This document shows positions 24,316-32,956 of a DNA stretch of 64,000 bases, piece after piece; position 1 is the stretch's first letter; each line of letters begins with the position of its first letter. The translations under genes were made by a program, and so were the position numbers. The notes beneath the pieces were generated by a model. That model was not told the DNA's origin. It did no database searches and was given only the letters and a program-made list of their open reading frames with translations. Source of the DNA: JAAYVZ01 sp035384965 (GTDB lineage Bacteria > Acidobacteriota > Thermoanaerobaculia > Thermoanaerobaculales > Thermoanaerobaculaceae); the NCBI GenBank assembly GCA_035384965.1, contig DAOOJE010000017.1, forward strand, positions 13,835 through 77,834, written 5' to 3'.

Positions 24316-24485
24316 CGGTGTGCTCGAAGGCAGGACGCCACCAGGCGGCCCGGGTGCCATCTGCGTCCTTGCCCTGACGGTGCACGCTCCTGCCAGGCCG
24401 ACGCTCACCCACCGTCCGAACGCGAAACCCCGGCGACCCGCGAACGACATACCTGGCACCGACGACTGGTCCCTGCACGAGCGTC

Positions 24486-24962
24486 TCACGCCCCCCTCAG
24501 CTCCCGCAATCTGGCCGCCACCGCCGCGGCGTGCCCGGCGGCCTTCACGGACGGCCAGACAGCCGCCACCTTCCCCGCCGGGTCGATGATCACGGTGGAG
24601 CGGATGACGCCCACCACCGGCTTGCCGTACATCTTTTTCTCGCCGTATGCGCCATAGGCCGAGAGGACGGTGCGCTCCGGGTCGGAGAGCAACCGCACCT
24701 TGAGCCCGTGCTTGGCGATGAACTTGCGGTGGCTGGCCGGGGAGTCGGGGCTGCACCCCAGGACCACGGCGTCGAGCCCGGCGAAGTCGGCGATCGAGGC
24801 GCTGAACTCGCACGCCTCGGTGGTGCAGCCCGGCGTGTCGTCCTTGGGGTAGAAGTACAGCACGACCCACTGGCCGGCCAGGCTCTCCAGCGTGACGAGC
24901 CGGCCGTCCTGATCTGGCAGCGAGAAGGAGGGAGCGGGGGCACCGACGGTCAAGGTACTCAT
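24486..24962 (-). CDS. bcp: Bcp/PrxQ peroxiredoxin
   Basis: The 158-residue thiol peroxidase reduces hydroperoxides. The peroxidatic Cys is in DDTPGCTTEACEF, and the resolving Cys five residues later marks an atypical 2-Cys Bcp enzyme. Other conserved parts are APSFSLPDQDG near the N-terminus and VVLYFYPKDD. It is cytoplasmic, with no signal. The ATG at 24962 follows GAGGAACGTGCC. It lies 55 nt downstream of the transporter gene on the same strand and may share its transcript. Confidence 0.95.
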   Translation of the reverse strand: MSTLTVGAPAPSFSLPDQDGRLVTLESLAGQWVVLYFYPKDDTPGCTTEACEFSASIADFAGLDAVVLGCSPDSPASHRKFIAKHGLKVRLLSDPERTVLSAYGAYGEKKMYGKPVVGVIRSTVIIDPAGKVAAVWPSVKAAGHAAAVAARLRELRGA

Positions 24963-25017
24963 GGCACGTTCCTCCACCGAGCTGGCCAACCACGACGGGG
25001 CGCCGGGTGTTCCCGGA

Positions 25018-26601
25018 TCAGGCCGCGGGTGCCGGGTGTCTCTCGAGCCAGCGGTTGAACAGCCACATGGAAAGCGCCGACAGAAAGCCGACACCCATGA
25101 GGATCAGCCAGCCCATGGCGTTGTGGGCCGGGTCGAGCTCGAGCAGCCCGTCCGGCCGCTCGGTCGCGCCCCTGGCCATGATTTCGTTGAAGATGAACGC
25201 ACCGACCGGCCCGCCGGTGAGCGAGCCGATGGCGAGTGGCAGGTTGGCGTAGCCCAGGAACAGCCCCTCCTGCCCCTTCGGCGCCAGCGCTCCGATGTAC
25301 TCGTACATGCGCGGGGAGGTGAACAGCTCCCCGAAGGCGATCAACCCCACGGTCAGGATGATGAACACGGAGGCGACTGGCAGCCAGTTGGCGGCCACGG
25401 CGCGGATGCCGCCCGCCGTGTAGAGGGGCACGAGGTTGATCGCCATCGACAGGCCGATGACCACGCAGCCGATGATCATCGAGCGCACGGGCTTGAGCTT
25501 GCCGAAGTAGCGCGTGACGAGAAGCTGGAAGCAGACGATGACGAGGGGGTTGGCGGCGGTGTAGAGGTCCATCGCCGGGCCCACCTCGACGACCCGCTTC
25601 ACGTACAGCGGCAACACGTTGTAAACCTGGTTGTACAGGAAGAAGAACCCCGAGATGACGACCAGGAAGAGGGTGAAGCGCCCGCTTTTCAGCACCAGTA
25701 CCATGTCGAGCAGGATCCGCGCAACGGAGCGCCGTGGCTTGTCGGCGGCTTCGGCCGGCCTCGGAGGCTCCTTGTAGAACAGCAGCACGACGAAGAACGC
25801 CACAATCGAAGCGACCGCCGCGACGCCGAAGATGTACGAGAGGCTCGAGGAGGCTCCTTCGGCCGGCTGCCCGAACGGCAGCCGCAGCACCCAGGCGACG
25901 AGCGCCCCGGCGCCGGTGACGATGAGGAGGGAGGCCAGCGTCGTCCTGGCCGTGTTCCACCGCTCGTCGCGGTGCGCCACGCTCCAGCGGACGAGCAGGA
26001 TGAGAGCCGTGGCGGCCACGGCGCAAATCGCCACCACCAGCAGGACCAGCAAGGCGCTCGAGCGGGTCCTCACCACGAACGCCGTCCCCCGCCCGAACAG
26101 CGACCCGATGTTGATCACCATGTAGAAGATCGCGAAGCCCAGGGTGGCCAGCACACCGGCGGTCTTTTGCACCGTCCCGGAAATGCAAGGCTTGATCACC
26201 GAACCGCCAGCGCCGATGAGAAGGATGGCTGCGACGATGACCACCACGAGCTGCGGTGAGGCGGTGAACTCCTTGTGCACCACCGGCGAAAGGGTGGCGC
26301 CACCGAACCACACCGGCACCCCCATCAGCGCGTAGCCGGCGGCCAGCAGCACGAAGGCGACGAGCAGCGAACGCCGGAAACCGACCTGGTCGGCAATGGT
26401 GCCCGAGAGGATCGGCAGGAAGTAGACAAGCGTCCACAGCACGCTGTTGAGGTTCGAGGGCCAGTACTCGCCGAGACCGAGCTGTCCGAGGTAGATGACC
26501 ACGAAGCTCGCCATCGAGTAGTACGCCGCCCGCTCGAAGAGCTCCACGACGTTGGCGGTCCAGAAGACTCCGGGGAAGCGATGCGACGACGCCTGATCCA
26601 T
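25018..26601 (-). CDS. POT/PTR2-family proton-coupled transporter
   Basis: The 527-residue membrane protein has about 12-14 hydrophobic helices. The first helix carries ELFERAAYYSM, the ExxER motif of proton-dependent oligopeptide transporters. GTIADQVGFRRSLL matches the loop between helices 2 and 3. A long polar loop in the middle (about residues 200-260) separates two halves. Di- or tripeptides are the likely substrate, but the family also moves nitrate and other compounds. The ATG at 26601 is preceded by GGAGGG. It is a single gene, perhaps with bcp downstream. Confidence 0.85.
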   Translation of the reverse strand: MDQASSHRFPGVFWTANVVELFERAAYYSMASFVVIYLGQLGLGEYWPSNLNSVLWTLVYFLPILSGTIADQVGFRRSLLVAFVLLAAGYALMGVPVWFGGATLSPVVHKEFTASPQLVVVIVAAILLIGAGGSVIKPCISGTVQKTAGVLATLGFAIFYMVINIGSLFGRGTAFVVRTRSSALLVLLVVAICAVAATALILLVRWSVAHRDERWNTARTTLASLLIVTGAGALVAWVLRLPFGQPAEGASSSLSYIFGVAAVASIVAFFVVLLFYKEPPRPAEAADKPRRSVARILLDMVLVLKSGRFTLFLVVISGFFFLYNQVYNVLPLYVKRVVEVGPAMDLYTAANPLVIVCFQLLVTRYFGKLKPVRSMIIGCVVIGLSMAINLVPLYTAGGIRAVAANWLPVASVFIILTVGLIAFGELFTSPRMYEYIGALAPKGQEGLFLGYANLPLAIGSLTGGPVGAFIFNEIMARGATERPDGLLELDPAHNAMGWLILMGVGFLSALSMWLFNRWLERHPAPAA

Positions 26602-26678
26602 GCCAACCCTCCCTCCGCCCGCGGCGGCGTGTCATTGTAGCCGTGAACCCGCCTGGCTCGAGGGTCGCCGAGCGGGAG

Positions 26679-27308
26679 CTACCAGAGCTTCCACCAGGGC
26701 CGGGCTCCTGCCGTCTTGACCGGACGGGTGGGCTCCGACTTTCCTCCGAGCAGCCGCGCGATCACGGCCGGAGGCGGCCCCTTCTCGCCGGCGTAAATGA
26801 GCGCCCGCCGGCCGTACTTGTCGAGCGCCCGCGGTTCGGCGCCGGCGTCGATGAGCTGCTTGATGATGGCCACTTGTTGAAGGCGTGCGGCCTGCATGAG
26901 AGGGGTCACCCCGTCGCGGTTGGCGGCGTTGACGTCGGCTCCCGCCTCGAGCAGCGCCTGCACCACGGCCTGCGCTCCGGCCCGGGCCGCGATCATGAGC
27001 GCGGTGTTGCCTTCCTCGTTGGCGGCATCCACCTGCGCGCCGCGCTGCACGAGCAGCTTGACGAGCTCGACGTGCTTCATTGCGGCAGCGACCATGATGA
27101 GGCTCATGCCGGCCCGGTCATGGGTGTTCGGGTCACCCCGGTAGTCGAGCAGGAGCCTCACCACGGGGACGTTGCCCTGCTTGACGGCGAGCATGAGCGG
27201 CGACACACCCGCCGCATCGGGCTGGGCGACATCCGCGCCGGCGTCGAGCAGACGCTTGAGCCCGTGCAGGTCGCTGTTGCTGATCGCCTCGTGCAACGTA
27301 CCTGGCAT
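26679..27308 (-). CDS. Ankyrin-repeat protein
   Basis: The 209-residue protein consists of about five ankyrin repeats. Typical units are GVSPLMLAVKQGNVPVVRLLLD, GNTALMIAARAGAQAVVQALLE and GVTPLMQAARLQQVAIIKQLID, followed by a short basic tail. There is no signal peptide, so it is probably a cytoplasmic protein-binding module. I start at ATG 27308 because GAGGAG lies 8 nt upstream; the longer frame to 27614 would overlap the divergent GGDEF gene. The partner is unknown. Confidence 0.9.
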   Translation of the reverse strand: MPGTLHEAISNSDLHGLKRLLDAGADVAQPDAAGVSPLMLAVKQGNVPVVRLLLDYRGDPNTHDRAGMSLIMVAAAMKHVELVKLLVQRGAQVDAANEEGNTALMIAARAGAQAVVQALLEAGADVNAANRDGVTPLMQAARLQQVAIIKQLIDAGAEPRALDKYGRRALIYAGEKGPPPAVIARLLGGKSEPTRPVKTAGARPWWKLW

Positions 27309-27558
27309 CGTCCGAACTCCTCCTCGACGGGAGGCTGGACGGCGCGCCTGGCGTGCGCCCTGCCCCCGGCTCCGGCGCGCCCGTCCTCTTTCCCGTCTTT
27401 TCCACCCCCGGGTTGTCGGTCGAGCCCGCGCCGTGTGCTCACGATACACCTCTCGTGCGCGCCGCGCCAACCCCGACGACCGGCGGCTGGGGGGCGGATC
27501 GGGCCGTTGCGAAGCGATGCCGGCGCCCCCTCGCCGGGCAGTCCGCATGGCCTGGCGG

Positions 27559-27564
27559 TAGACT
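27559..27564 (+). promoter_or_regulatory. -10 hexamer TAGACT before the GGDEF gene
   Basis: TAGACT ends exactly 6 nt before the ATG at 27571, with no Shine-Dalgarno. It is another candidate leaderless start. Confidence 0.45.
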
Positions 27565-27570
27565 GGCGTC

Positions 27571-28701
27571 ATGGACACCGCCGGCCGCGAGGTCCACGTG
27601 CTCCCGCCGGCCAACCTCGAGCCGTTCCTCGAGCGCTACCGGCTCGACAGCGGCACGTTCGAGGCCACCGACGCCAGCCGTTTCATCAGCGAGGTGCTCC
27701 GGCGGGCCAACGCCTTCGTGCCCTCGGAGGCGGGCTCGGTGCTGCTCGACAACCCGTTCGAGCGAACCGCCGATCCGACCAACCACTCCCTGTACTTCAT
27801 CGCTGCCTTCGGCCCGGCCGCCGCCTCGCTTCTGGGCGCATCGATCCCGACCAGCCTCGGGGTGGTAGGCCACGTCTACCGCACGGGCGAGTCGTACGTC
27901 GTGAGCGAAGCGCAGCGCGACCCGCACTTCCTCCCGCATTTCGACGAGACGCTGGCGTTTCGCACCGCGAGCCTCGTGGCAGTGCCGATCCGCCTGCAGA
28001 GCACGGTGTGCGGCGTGCTCGAGCTGGTGAACCGCAGGGAAGGGCGGGCGTTCGACGAGCGGGACCGTGACCTGCTCGAGATTTTCGCCGCCTACACCTC
28101 GCTCGCGATGCAGACCCTGCTCGACGCCCGACGAGCCAGCGAGGCGGCACGCAGCGACGACCTCACGGGGCTCGGCAACGACCGCTTCTTCCACCGGCGC
28201 CTGGCGGCGGCGCTCGAGCACGCCGACGCCTCGGGAGGGCGGGTCGCCCTGCTCTTCCTGGACCTCGACAACTTCAAGCACGTCAACGACACCCACGGCC
28301 ACCTGGCGGGCAGCCAGGTGCTCAAGGAGGTCGGTTACCTGCTGCGGAGAGTCGTCCGCATTCCTGGCGCCACGCTCGCCCGCTACGGCGGCGACGAGTT
28401 CGTGGTCATCGTTCCGGGCTTCGATGCCGCGGCCGCGCACCGGGTCGCCGAGGACATCCGCCTCGCCATGCAGGGGGAGAGTTTCCTGCGGGGACGCTTC
28501 TCGTGGGCCGATGGCCCGGTGGAGTTCGCCGGCCCCCTCACCTGCTCGGTCGGAGTCGCCGTCTACCCGGACCACGTGCCGCGCGAGGGCTCGTCCGACC
28601 GCCGCCGCAACCAGCTCCTGCGCAGCGCCGACCAGGCGATGTACGCCGCCAAGGCCGCGGGCAAGAACCTGGTTCTCCTCGCGCCGCTCGCGCCAAAATG
28701 A
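27571..28701 (+). CDS. GAF-GGDEF diguanylate cyclase
   Basis: The 376-residue protein has a GAF domain (about residues 30-185, with SLGVVGHVYRTGESYVV) and a GGDEF domain (about 195-370). The catalytic loop is intact as RYGGDEF, so it can make c-di-GMP from GTP. The RxxD inhibitory site that normally precedes the loop by five residues reads RIPG here, so product inhibition at that site is probably lost. No membrane helix is present. GAF probably senses a small ligand or mediates dimerisation. An HD-GYP phosphodiesterase is encoded 1.7 kb downstream on the same strand. Confidence 0.93.
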   Translation: MDTAGREVHVLPPANLEPFLERYRLDSGTFEATDASRFISEVLRRANAFVPSEAGSVLLDNPFERTADPTNHSLYFIAAFGPAAASLLGASIPTSLGVVGHVYRTGESYVVSEAQRDPHFLPHFDETLAFRTASLVAVPIRLQSTVCGVLELVNRREGRAFDERDRDLLEIFAAYTSLAMQTLLDARRASEAARSDDLTGLGNDRFFHRRLAAALEHADASGGRVALLFLDLDNFKHVNDTHGHLAGSQVLKEVGYLLRRVVRIPGATLARYGGDEFVVIVPGFDAAAAHRVAEDIRLAMQGESFLRGRFSWADGPVEFAGPLTCSVGVAVYPDHVPREGSSDRRRNQLLRSADQAMYAAKAAGKNLVLLAPLAPK

Positions 28702-28798
28702 CATCTGACCCGGGCTGGCCAGCCGTCCCGGCGAGCCCGCAGCCCCCTCACAGCCACGATGGCCGAGGCTGGCATGCGGATTGCTTGTGACCCTGGCC

Positions 28799-28819
28799 GG
28801 TCGCAGGCAGCCTGCGACC
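28799..28819. promoter_or_regulatory. 9-bp hairpin/dyad just before the htrA-like RBS
   Basis: GGTCGCAGG, loop CAG, CCTGCGACC form a perfect stem ending 2 nt before GGGAGG and 14 nt before the ATG. It could mask the ribosome-binding site, or be an operator for a stress regulator. Confidence 0.5.
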
Positions 28820-28833
28820 ACGGGAGGTTTGCC

Positions 28834-30324
28834 ATGAAACCACGCACCTTGCGTACGTTGCTCTCGCTCGGCACCGTCGCGGTCGCCGGGCTGGTCCTCG
28901 GCCTCGTCCTCGCCGGCGGTCTCGGCGTCACCCCTGCAACCCGCGCCGAGCGCACCGCCGCTCCCGCCCCGGCTCCTGCCCCACCAGCCGGATATCCGGA
29001 CTTTGCCAGCCTCGCCGAGAGGGTTCTCCCGTCCGTCGTCTCGGTGTACACCGAGGAGCGCGTGACGCCGGGAGAGCGCGGGCGCGGCGAGATCGATCCG
29101 TTCGAGTTCTTCTTCGGCCTCCCCCGCCCAAACCAGCCGGAGCGCCGGCAGACCCCGCGGGCGTTCGGCGCCGGCAGCGCGTTCTTCATCTCGGCCGACG
29201 GCCTGGCGCTGACCAACAACCACGTGATCGAGGGGGCGGACAAGATCAAGGTCCGCCTCGCCGACGACACCGAGCTCAACGCCAAGGTGGTCGGGCGCGA
29301 CCCGGCCACCGACCTGGCGCTCATCCAAGCCGAGGGCAAGGGCCCCTTCACTTTCCTCCCCCTCGGCGACTCGGAAGCACTGCGCGTCGGCGAGTGGGTG
29401 ATGGCCGCCGGCAACCCGCGCCGCCTCTCGCACACCATCACGGTCGGGGTGGTGTCCGCCAAGGGTCGCACGATCGGGCTCTCGCCCGAGACCAGCTCGT
29501 TCGAGAACTTCATCCAGACCGACGCCGCGATCAACCTCGGCAACTCGGGCGGCCCACTCGTCAACTTGCGCGGCGAGGTGGTCGGCATCAACACGGCGAT
29601 CGACGCCAGCGGCCAGAACATCGGCTTCGCGGTGCCGATCAACACCGCCCGGCTGATCCTCGACCAGCTCAGGAACAAGGGCAAGGTCGTGCGCGGCTTT
29701 CTGGGCGTGAAGATCCGCAACCTCGACGAGGATGCACGCGAGGCGTTCGGGCTGCCCAGCCGCGCCGGTGCCCTGGTCTCGGACGTCGACAGCGGCGGTC
29801 CCGCCGACAAGGCCGGGCTCCGCAAGGGTGACGTCATCGTCGCCATCAAGGGGCAGCCCGTCAAGGAAACGCGGCAGGTCATCGACACCATCTCGGGTAT
29901 GGCCCCTGGCACCAGGGTCGAGATCGAGGTGATGCGGGACGGCAAGCCCAGGACCCTCACGGCGACGCTCGGCGAGCGCCCGTCGGGCTCCGAGCCTGCC
30001 GGGCCCGCGGAGGAGCCCGCGAGCACCGCGGTCGGCAAGCTGGGGCTCCAGGTCGAGGACCTCACGCCGCAGCTCCGCCGCATGTTCGGGCTCGGCTCCG
30101 AGGTGGAAGGGGTGGTGATCACCAAAGTGACCGACCTTTCTCCAGCCGACGACAAGGGTTTGCGGCCCGGCGACGTGGTCCTGCAGGTGAACGGCAAGGA
30201 CGTCGACTCTGTGGCGACGTTCCGCAAGGCGCTCGGCAGCCCGAAATCGGGCGAGGTGGTGCGGCTGTACGTGCTGCGGCCGCGCCTCGGCCAGCAGGAC
30301 TTCGTGTTTCTTCGGGTGCCGTAG
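28834..30324 (+). CDS. HtrA/DegP-type serine protease with two PDZ domains
   Basis: The 496-residue envelope protease has an N-terminal signal or anchor (residues 8-30) and a Pro/Ala linker. The trypsin-like domain carries the triad H130 (TNNHVIEG), D160 (DPATDLALI) and S238 (GNSGGP). Two PDZ domains follow at about 305-385 and 415-490, each with a recognisable G-[LV]-[RK]-x-GD pattern. It should degrade or chaperone misfolded periplasmic proteins. I start at ATG 28834 with GGGAGG upstream; the earlier ATG at 28759 would place a hairpin inside the coding region. A regulatory hairpin sits in the leader. Confidence 0.95.
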   Translation: MKPRTLRTLLSLGTVAVAGLVLGLVLAGGLGVTPATRAERTAAPAPAPAPPAGYPDFASLAERVLPSVVSVYTEERVTPGERGRGEIDPFEFFFGLPRPNQPERRQTPRAFGAGSAFFISADGLALTNNHVIEGADKIKVRLADDTELNAKVVGRDPATDLALIQAEGKGPFTFLPLGDSEALRVGEWVMAAGNPRRLSHTITVGVVSAKGRTIGLSPETSSFENFIQTDAAINLGNSGGPLVNLRGEVVGINTAIDASGQNIGFAVPINTARLILDQLRNKGKVVRGFLGVKIRNLDEDAREAFGLPSRAGALVSDVDSGGPADKAGLRKGDVIVAIKGQPVKETRQVIDTISGMAPGTRVEIEVMRDGKPRTLTATLGERPSGSEPAGPAEEPASTAVGKLGLQVEDLTPQLRRMFGLGSEVEGVVITKVTDLSPADDKGLRPGDVVLQVNGKDVDSVATFRKALGSPKSGEVVRLYVLRPRLGQQDFVFLRVP

Positions 30325-30349
30325 GCCGACTTTCGATCGGCGGCTGCGA

Positions 30350-30377
30350 GGCGAAGCCGCCGCCCGGCGGCTTCGCC
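30350..30377 (+). terminator. 12-bp hairpin after the htrA-like gene
   Basis: GGCGAAGCCGCC, loop GCCC, GGCGGCTTCGCC form a perfect stem 26 nt past the stop. No U-tract follows. It separates the protease from the HD-GYP gene. Confidence 0.65.
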
Positions 30378-30390
30378 GTCCGCGGTCATG

Positions 30391-30396
30391 TAGAAT
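30391..30396 (+). promoter_or_regulatory. -10 hexamer TAGAAT before the HD-GYP gene
   Basis: TAGAAT ends 11 nt before the ATG and there is no Shine-Dalgarno between them. The transcript would have a leader of at most about 5 nt. Confidence 0.45.
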
Positions 30397-30407
30397 CGAT
30401 CCCCGGT

Positions 30408-31376
30408 ATGGCTGGCACGGGGACCGTCCTCGTCATCGATGATCAGGCCTCCAGCCGCGAGGCGATGGCGGTGGCGTTGCGACCTCTCGGGTACGAGGTG
30501 CTGCAGGCGTGCAACGGGCTCGAAGGCCTGCTCCTCGCCCGCCAGCGCGTGCCCGACGTCATCCTGCTCGACATCATGATGCCCGGGGTGGACGGCTGGG
30601 AGGTGTGCAGGCGGCTCAAGGCGGACGAGGAGACACGGCTGATTCCGGTCGTCTTCCTCACCGGTCTCGACTCCCGGCAGGCCCGCCTGCGTGGTCTCGA
30701 GAGCGGCGCGACGGACTTTCTCTCCAAGCCGTTCGATCTCGTCGAGCTCGAAGTCAGGGTGCGCAACCTCGTGAACTTCAGGCGCCTGACGCAGGATCTC
30801 GACGACGCCGAGAAGATGCTCTTCGCGGTCGCCCGCGCCGTCGAGGCCCGCGACGAGCAGACAGGCGACCACTGCGGGCGGCTTGCCGAGCTGGCGGCGG
30901 CGCTCGGCGCCGCGCTCGGGTACGACGAGGAGCAGCTCAAGACGCTGCGGCGCGCCGGCTACCTCCACGACATCGGCAAGATCGGCATCCCCGACGCGGT
31001 GCTCCTGAAGCCGGGCCGGCTCACCCCCGAGGAGTGGCAGATCATGCAAAGTCACGTCGAGATCGGGGTCAAGATCTGCTCGCCGCTGCGCACGCTACGC
31101 AACGTCCTGCCGATCATCCGCCACCACCACGAGCGCCAGGACGGCAGCGGCTACCCTGACGGTCTCGCGGGCGACGCGGTTCCCGAACTGGCCCAGGTCT
31201 TCCAGGTGGTCGATGTCTTCGATGCCCTCACCAACGACAGGCCGTACCGGAAGGCGCTGACCCCGGAAGCCGGGCTCGCGGTGCTGCGCGAGGAGACGGC
31301 GCGAGGGTGGTGGAACGGCAAGATCGTGGAGGCCCTGGCGGATCTTCTCGCCGAGCGGAAGGTGGAGCGCCCCTGA
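30408..31376 (+). CDS. Response regulator with HD-GYP phosphodiesterase domain
   Basis: The 322-residue protein has an N-terminal receiver domain: acidic pocket VIDD, phospho-acceptor Asp in ILLDIMMPG, and conserved Lys in SKPF. The C-terminal HD-GYP domain carries HDIGKIGIPD, IIRHHHERQDGSGYPDGL and VDVFDALT. The GYP motif and metal ligands are complete, so c-di-GMP hydrolysis is expected, switched by phosphorylation as in RpfG. No sensor kinase is adjacent. With the GGDEF protein upstream, both sides of c-di-GMP turnover lie within 4 kb. Confidence 0.95.
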   Translation: MAGTGTVLVIDDQASSREAMAVALRPLGYEVLQACNGLEGLLLARQRVPDVILLDIMMPGVDGWEVCRRLKADEETRLIPVVFLTGLDSRQARLRGLESGATDFLSKPFDLVELEVRVRNLVNFRRLTQDLDDAEKMLFAVARAVEARDEQTGDHCGRLAELAAALGAALGYDEEQLKTLRRAGYLHDIGKIGIPDAVLLKPGRLTPEEWQIMQSHVEIGVKICSPLRTLRNVLPIIRHHHERQDGSGYPDGLAGDAVPELAQVFQVVDVFDALTNDRPYRKALTPEAGLAVLREETARGWWNGKIVEALADLLAERKVERP

Positions 31377-31460
31377 GCGCGGCCCGGGGTCTCCACTTGG
31401 CATCCCGGGTGAAGATGGACTAGACTGCCGCCGGTCGGCGAACTCCGCGAGGAGCGCTGG

Positions 31461-31479
31461 CGGCTGTTCCCCACAGCCG
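31461..31479 (+). promoter_or_regulatory. Hairpin in the rho leader
   Basis: CGGCTGT, loop TCCCC, ACAGCCG lie 70-90 nt before the rho start. The 173-nt upstream region also holds TAGACT near 31420. rho is autoregulated in several bacteria, so the leader may take part; this is inferred. Confidence 0.3.
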
Positions 31480-31549
31480 TGCGATCCCGACAGGCGGCGA
31501 AAGGCGTGATGCAGGCGCACGTTTCCTGGCGGATCAGGGAGTCCGTTGG

Positions 31550-32809
31550 ATGGCAGAGACTGCGAGCAACACCCCCGAGGAGCGAACCGAGGGCAGCGGC
31601 GACAAGCCCACCGCCGATCGACAGGGCGGCCGGCGGCGGCGCGGCTGGCGGCGGCGCGGTCGGCGAGGCGGCGCACCACCGGCTCCTGCGACCACGCACT
31701 CCGGGTACCTGGCCCGGCGGGAGGACGGCAAGTTCGTGCTGGTGTCGGCCGCCCACCGTTTCCACCCGTCGCCATCCGACCCGATCGTGGAGGCGGGCCT
31801 CATCGAGCGCTGGCACCTGGACGCCGGCCTTCTGGTCACGGCCTCGGCCGGCTCGGGCGGCGGGCACCGCCCGGTGGTGACCGAGCTGGTGTCGATCGAA
31901 GGGCTGCCGCCGGAGGAATACCGCCAGAAGGCGACTCCCTTCGGAGAACTGACTTCCATCGATCCCACCGAGAGGCTGCGACTGGAGACCGACCCGGGCG
32001 TGCTGGAGCCCCGCGTGGTCGAACTCCTGGCACCGATCGGCAAGGGGCAGCGCTGCCTCATCGTGGCCCCTCCCAAGGCGGGCAAGACCACGCTGCTGCA
32101 GCAACTCGCCCATGCCATCGCGATCAATCACCCCGAGGTCCGCATCTTCGTGCTGCTGGTCGACGAGCGCCCCGAGGAGGTCACGGACTGGAAGCGCAAC
32201 ATCATCAAGGGCGAGGTCTTCGCCTCCTCCTCCGACGAGTCGACCCAGAGCCACATCGAGGTTGCGGAGATGGTCCTCGAGCGCTCGCGCCGCCTCGCCG
32301 AGCTCGGCGAGGACGTCGTCGTCTTCATGGACTCGCTGACCCGCATGTCACGGGCTTACAACAACAACCAGAAGAGCTCGGGGCGCATCTTGTCGGGCGG
32401 CATCGACGCCCGCACGATGGAGAAGCCGCGCCGCTTCTTCGGCTCCGCTCGCAACATCGAAGACGGCGGCTCCCTCACCATCGTCGCGACCTGCCTCGTC
32501 GACACCGGATCGCGGATGGACGAGGTGATCTTCCAGGAGTTCAAGGGAACCGGCAACATGGAAATCGTGCTCACGCGCGACCTCTTCGAGCGCCGGATCT
32601 TCCCGTGCATGCACATCGCCCAGTCCGGGACGCGCAAGGAAGAAAAGCTCTACGACGCCGCGTCGGTCGAGAAGATCTTCCTGCTCCGGCGGGCCCTCGC
32701 CTCGCTTTCCCCGCACGAGGGGATGACGCTGCTGCTGTCGAAGCTCAAGCAGTTCCCGACCAACCAGGACTTCCTGTCGAGCATCCAGCGCGTGGCCAAC
32801 GGGCGCTGA
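31550..32809 (+). CDS. rho: Transcription termination factor Rho
   Basis: The 419-residue hexameric RNA translocase ends transcription. A basic, Arg-rich N-terminal segment (about residues 28-40) comes first. The RNA-binding domain follows (YLARREDGKFVLVS), then the RecA-like core with Walker A APPKAGKTTLL, VLLVDERPEEVTD, Walker B VVVFMDSLTR, the Q-loop region SSGRILSGGID, and the R-loop region FQEFKGTGNME. All match active Rho. The Arg-rich insertion is similar in position to those in other high-GC bacteria. It ends close to a strong hairpin shared with the convergent gene. Confidence 0.97.
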   Translation: MAETASNTPEERTEGSGDKPTADRQGGRRRRGWRRRGRRGGAPPAPATTHSGYLARREDGKFVLVSAAHRFHPSPSDPIVEAGLIERWHLDAGLLVTASAGSGGGHRPVVTELVSIEGLPPEEYRQKATPFGELTSIDPTERLRLETDPGVLEPRVVELLAPIGKGQRCLIVAPPKAGKTTLLQQLAHAIAINHPEVRIFVLLVDERPEEVTDWKRNIIKGEVFASSSDESTQSHIEVAEMVLERSRRLAELGEDVVVFMDSLTRMSRAYNNNQKSSGRILSGGIDARTMEKPRRFFGSARNIEDGGSLTIVATCLVDTGSRMDEVIFQEFKGTGNMEIVLTRDLFERRIFPCMHIAQSGTRKEEKLYDAASVEKIFLLRRALASLSPHEGMTLLLSKLKQFPTNQDFLSSIQRVANGR

Positions 32810-32908
32810 CCGCCTGTCCGCTCCGCTGTCGGTGACCGGCGCTTTGCCACCGCCGGGGATGCCGCCTCCCTCGACCCCGCCTTCCCGCGCGCAGTATCAC
32901 CGACGCCA

Positions 32909-32934
32909 GCGCGCCCGGCCGGAGCCGGGCGCGC
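32909..32934. terminator. Bidirectional hairpin between rho and the pseudokinase gene
   Basis: GCGCGCCCGG, loop CCGGAG, CCGGGCGCGC form a 10-bp perfect stem between two convergent genes. There is no U-tract on either side. Confidence 0.65.
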
Positions 32935-32956
32935 CACGTCCACCGAGGTGCGAGAG

